NCBI GenBank assembly: GCA_031262265.1
Contig: JAISIB010000102.1
Coordinates: 1-5,276 of the forward strand
Reading direction: 5' to 3'
DNA from: Prevotellaceae bacterium
GTDB lineage: Bacteria; Bacteroidota; Bacteroidia; Bacteroidales; Bacteroidaceae
Length of the DNA: 5,276 nt
Shown: piece after piece, positions 4,857 through 5,276 of the stretch
Numbering within the stretch: position 1 is the first letter of the stretch
Layout: every line of letters begins with the position of its first letter
Notes under the pieces: model-generated
Databases searched by the model: none
Told to the model about the DNA's origin: nothing
What the model saw: the letters and a program-made list of their open reading frames with translations, nothing else
Position numbers and translations under genes: made by a program

Positions 4857-5230
4857 CCGGCCACGGCCACACATTCAATCTCCACGAGAGCGTCTTTCGG
4901 CAGTTGCTTGACGGCGAAAGCGGCGCGTGCCGGATAGTCGCCGGCAAAGAAACCGGAGTAGACGGTGTTCATCCCCATGAAGAGAGACATGTCTTGCAGT
5001 AAGACGGTGGTCTTGACGATGTGTTCCATCCCCAGTCCGGCTTCGGAGAGGATGCTGCGGATATTTTCCATCGACTGACGTGTTTGGGCTTCGATTCCTT
5101 CGGGCATGGTGCCGGTGGCGGGGTTGATCGGCAATTGTCCCGATACGTAGACGAAACCGCCGGCTTGGATGGCTTGGCTATAAGGCCCGATAGCGGCCGG
5201 TGCGGCCGAAGTGTTGATGACTGTCTTCAT
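4853..5230 (-). CDS. ridA: RidA family reactive intermediate/imine deaminase
   Basis: RidA (YjgF/YER057c/UK114 family) hydrolyses reactive 2-aminoacrylate and related enamine/imine products released by PLP enzymes such as threonine/serine dehydratase, protecting other PLP enzymes; it acts as a cytoplasmic trimer. The 125-residue product has the usual length. Residues equivalent to the E. coli active site are present: Y17 in GPYSQA, S30-G31 in VYVSGQLP, R102 in YPARAAFAV and E117 in LVEIE. The PARAAFAVKQLPKDALVEIE stretch (100-119) matches the family signature, and the Arg marks it as a true RidA-type deaminase, not an inactive Rid relative. The start at 5230 is supported by the canonical MKTVINTSAAPAAIGPYSQ N-terminus and an AAGGA ribosome-binding site. 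It is probably co-transcribed with the gene ending at 5253, and its stop overlaps that of convergent cdd by 2 shared bases. Confidence 0.96.
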   Translation of the reverse strand: MKTVINTSAAPAAIGPYSQAIQAGGFVYVSGQLPINPATGTMPEGIEAQTRQSMENIRSILSEAGLGMEHIVKTTVLLQDMSLFMGMNTVYSGFFAGDYPARAAFAVKQLPKDALVEIECVAVAG

Positions 5231-5239
5231 ATTGTTTGT

Positions 5240-5244
5240 TCCTT
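5240..5244 (-). promoter_or_regulatory. Shine-Dalgarno site of ridA
   Basis: The minus strand reads AAGGA (5244-5240) followed by 9 nt and then ATG at 5230. This is the only clear Shine-Dalgarno-like site before a gene in the window; the other genes start behind A/T-rich leaders or are coupled to an upstream stop. Confidence 0.55.
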
Positions 5245-5252
5245 TTAAGTGA

Positions 5253-5276
5253 TTATTTGCAGTTCTTTTCGATGAG
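5253..5276 (-). CDS. Possible C-terminal end of a gene upstream of ridA (truncated by the window edge)
   Basis: On the minus strand, codons from 5276 read LIEKNCK and then TAA at 5255-5253, 22 nt before the ridA start. The charged, Lys-rich ending followed by an A-rich gap and a ribosome-binding site is what an upstream operon partner would look like. Only seven codons are visible, so neither the frame nor the product can be proven; another frame runs open into ridA. Confidence 0.35.
   Translation of the reverse strand, partial: LIEKNCK

Noticed and set aside
4344..4874. 176-codon minus-strand frame over cdd
   Set aside because: Antisense to cdd with intact zinc-site motifs; His/Arg-rich translation with no domain.
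1..5276. CRISPR array, insertion sequence, toxin-antitoxin pair or other defence system
   Set aside because: No regularly spaced direct repeats, no transposase or paired terminal repeats, and no small paired genes were found; the only notable direct repeat is the 21-nt duplication at rsfS.

Overview
The window looks like ordinary chromosome from a member of the Bacteroidales (Bacteroidota). Three gene starts are preceded by the TAnnTTTG -7 box typical of that phylum, most genes lack a Shine-Dalgarno sequence and have A/T-rich leaders, and the rsfS-ftsH-cdsA gene order is one I associate with Bacteroidales. Genus cannot be fixed from the sequence alone.

Layout from left to right. Positions 1-59 are the last 18 codons of an unidentified plus-strand gene. 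Positions 60-283 hold no gene but contain three inverted repeats, the last being a strong rho-independent terminator (227-271). A minus-strand cluster then runs from 4032 down to 284: rsfS (ribosome silencing factor), ftsH (AAA+ membrane protease), cdsA (CDP-diacylglycerol synthase) and a small secreted outer-membrane beta-barrel protein. ftsH and cdsA overlap by 4 nt, the other gaps are 17 and 55 nt, and no terminator lies between them, so it reads as one operon. Its promoter (-7 box 4100-4093) lies back to back with the promoter of a tRNA-Gln(CUG) gene (4146-4216). The tRNA is followed by a hairpin terminator (4296-4330), which abuts the promoter of a cytidine deaminase gene (cdd). cdd converges on ridA (reactive enamine/imine deaminase); their stop codons overlap, and the likely ridA terminator lies inside the cdd coding sequence. 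The last 24 bases appear to be the 3' end of a gene directly upstream of ridA.

Functionally this is housekeeping: late ribosome control (RsfS), membrane protein quality control (FtsH), phospholipid precursor synthesis (CdsA), an envelope protein, glutamine decoding, pyrimidine salvage (Cdd) and metabolite damage control (RidA). I found no mobile element, CRISPR array or defence system, and no convincing new biological system. The points worth a second look are small and regulatory: a 21-bp tandem duplication that creates a five-codon minicistron before rsfS, overlapping divergent promoters, a terminator embedded in a convergent coding sequence, and a structured gene-free stretch at 60-283.
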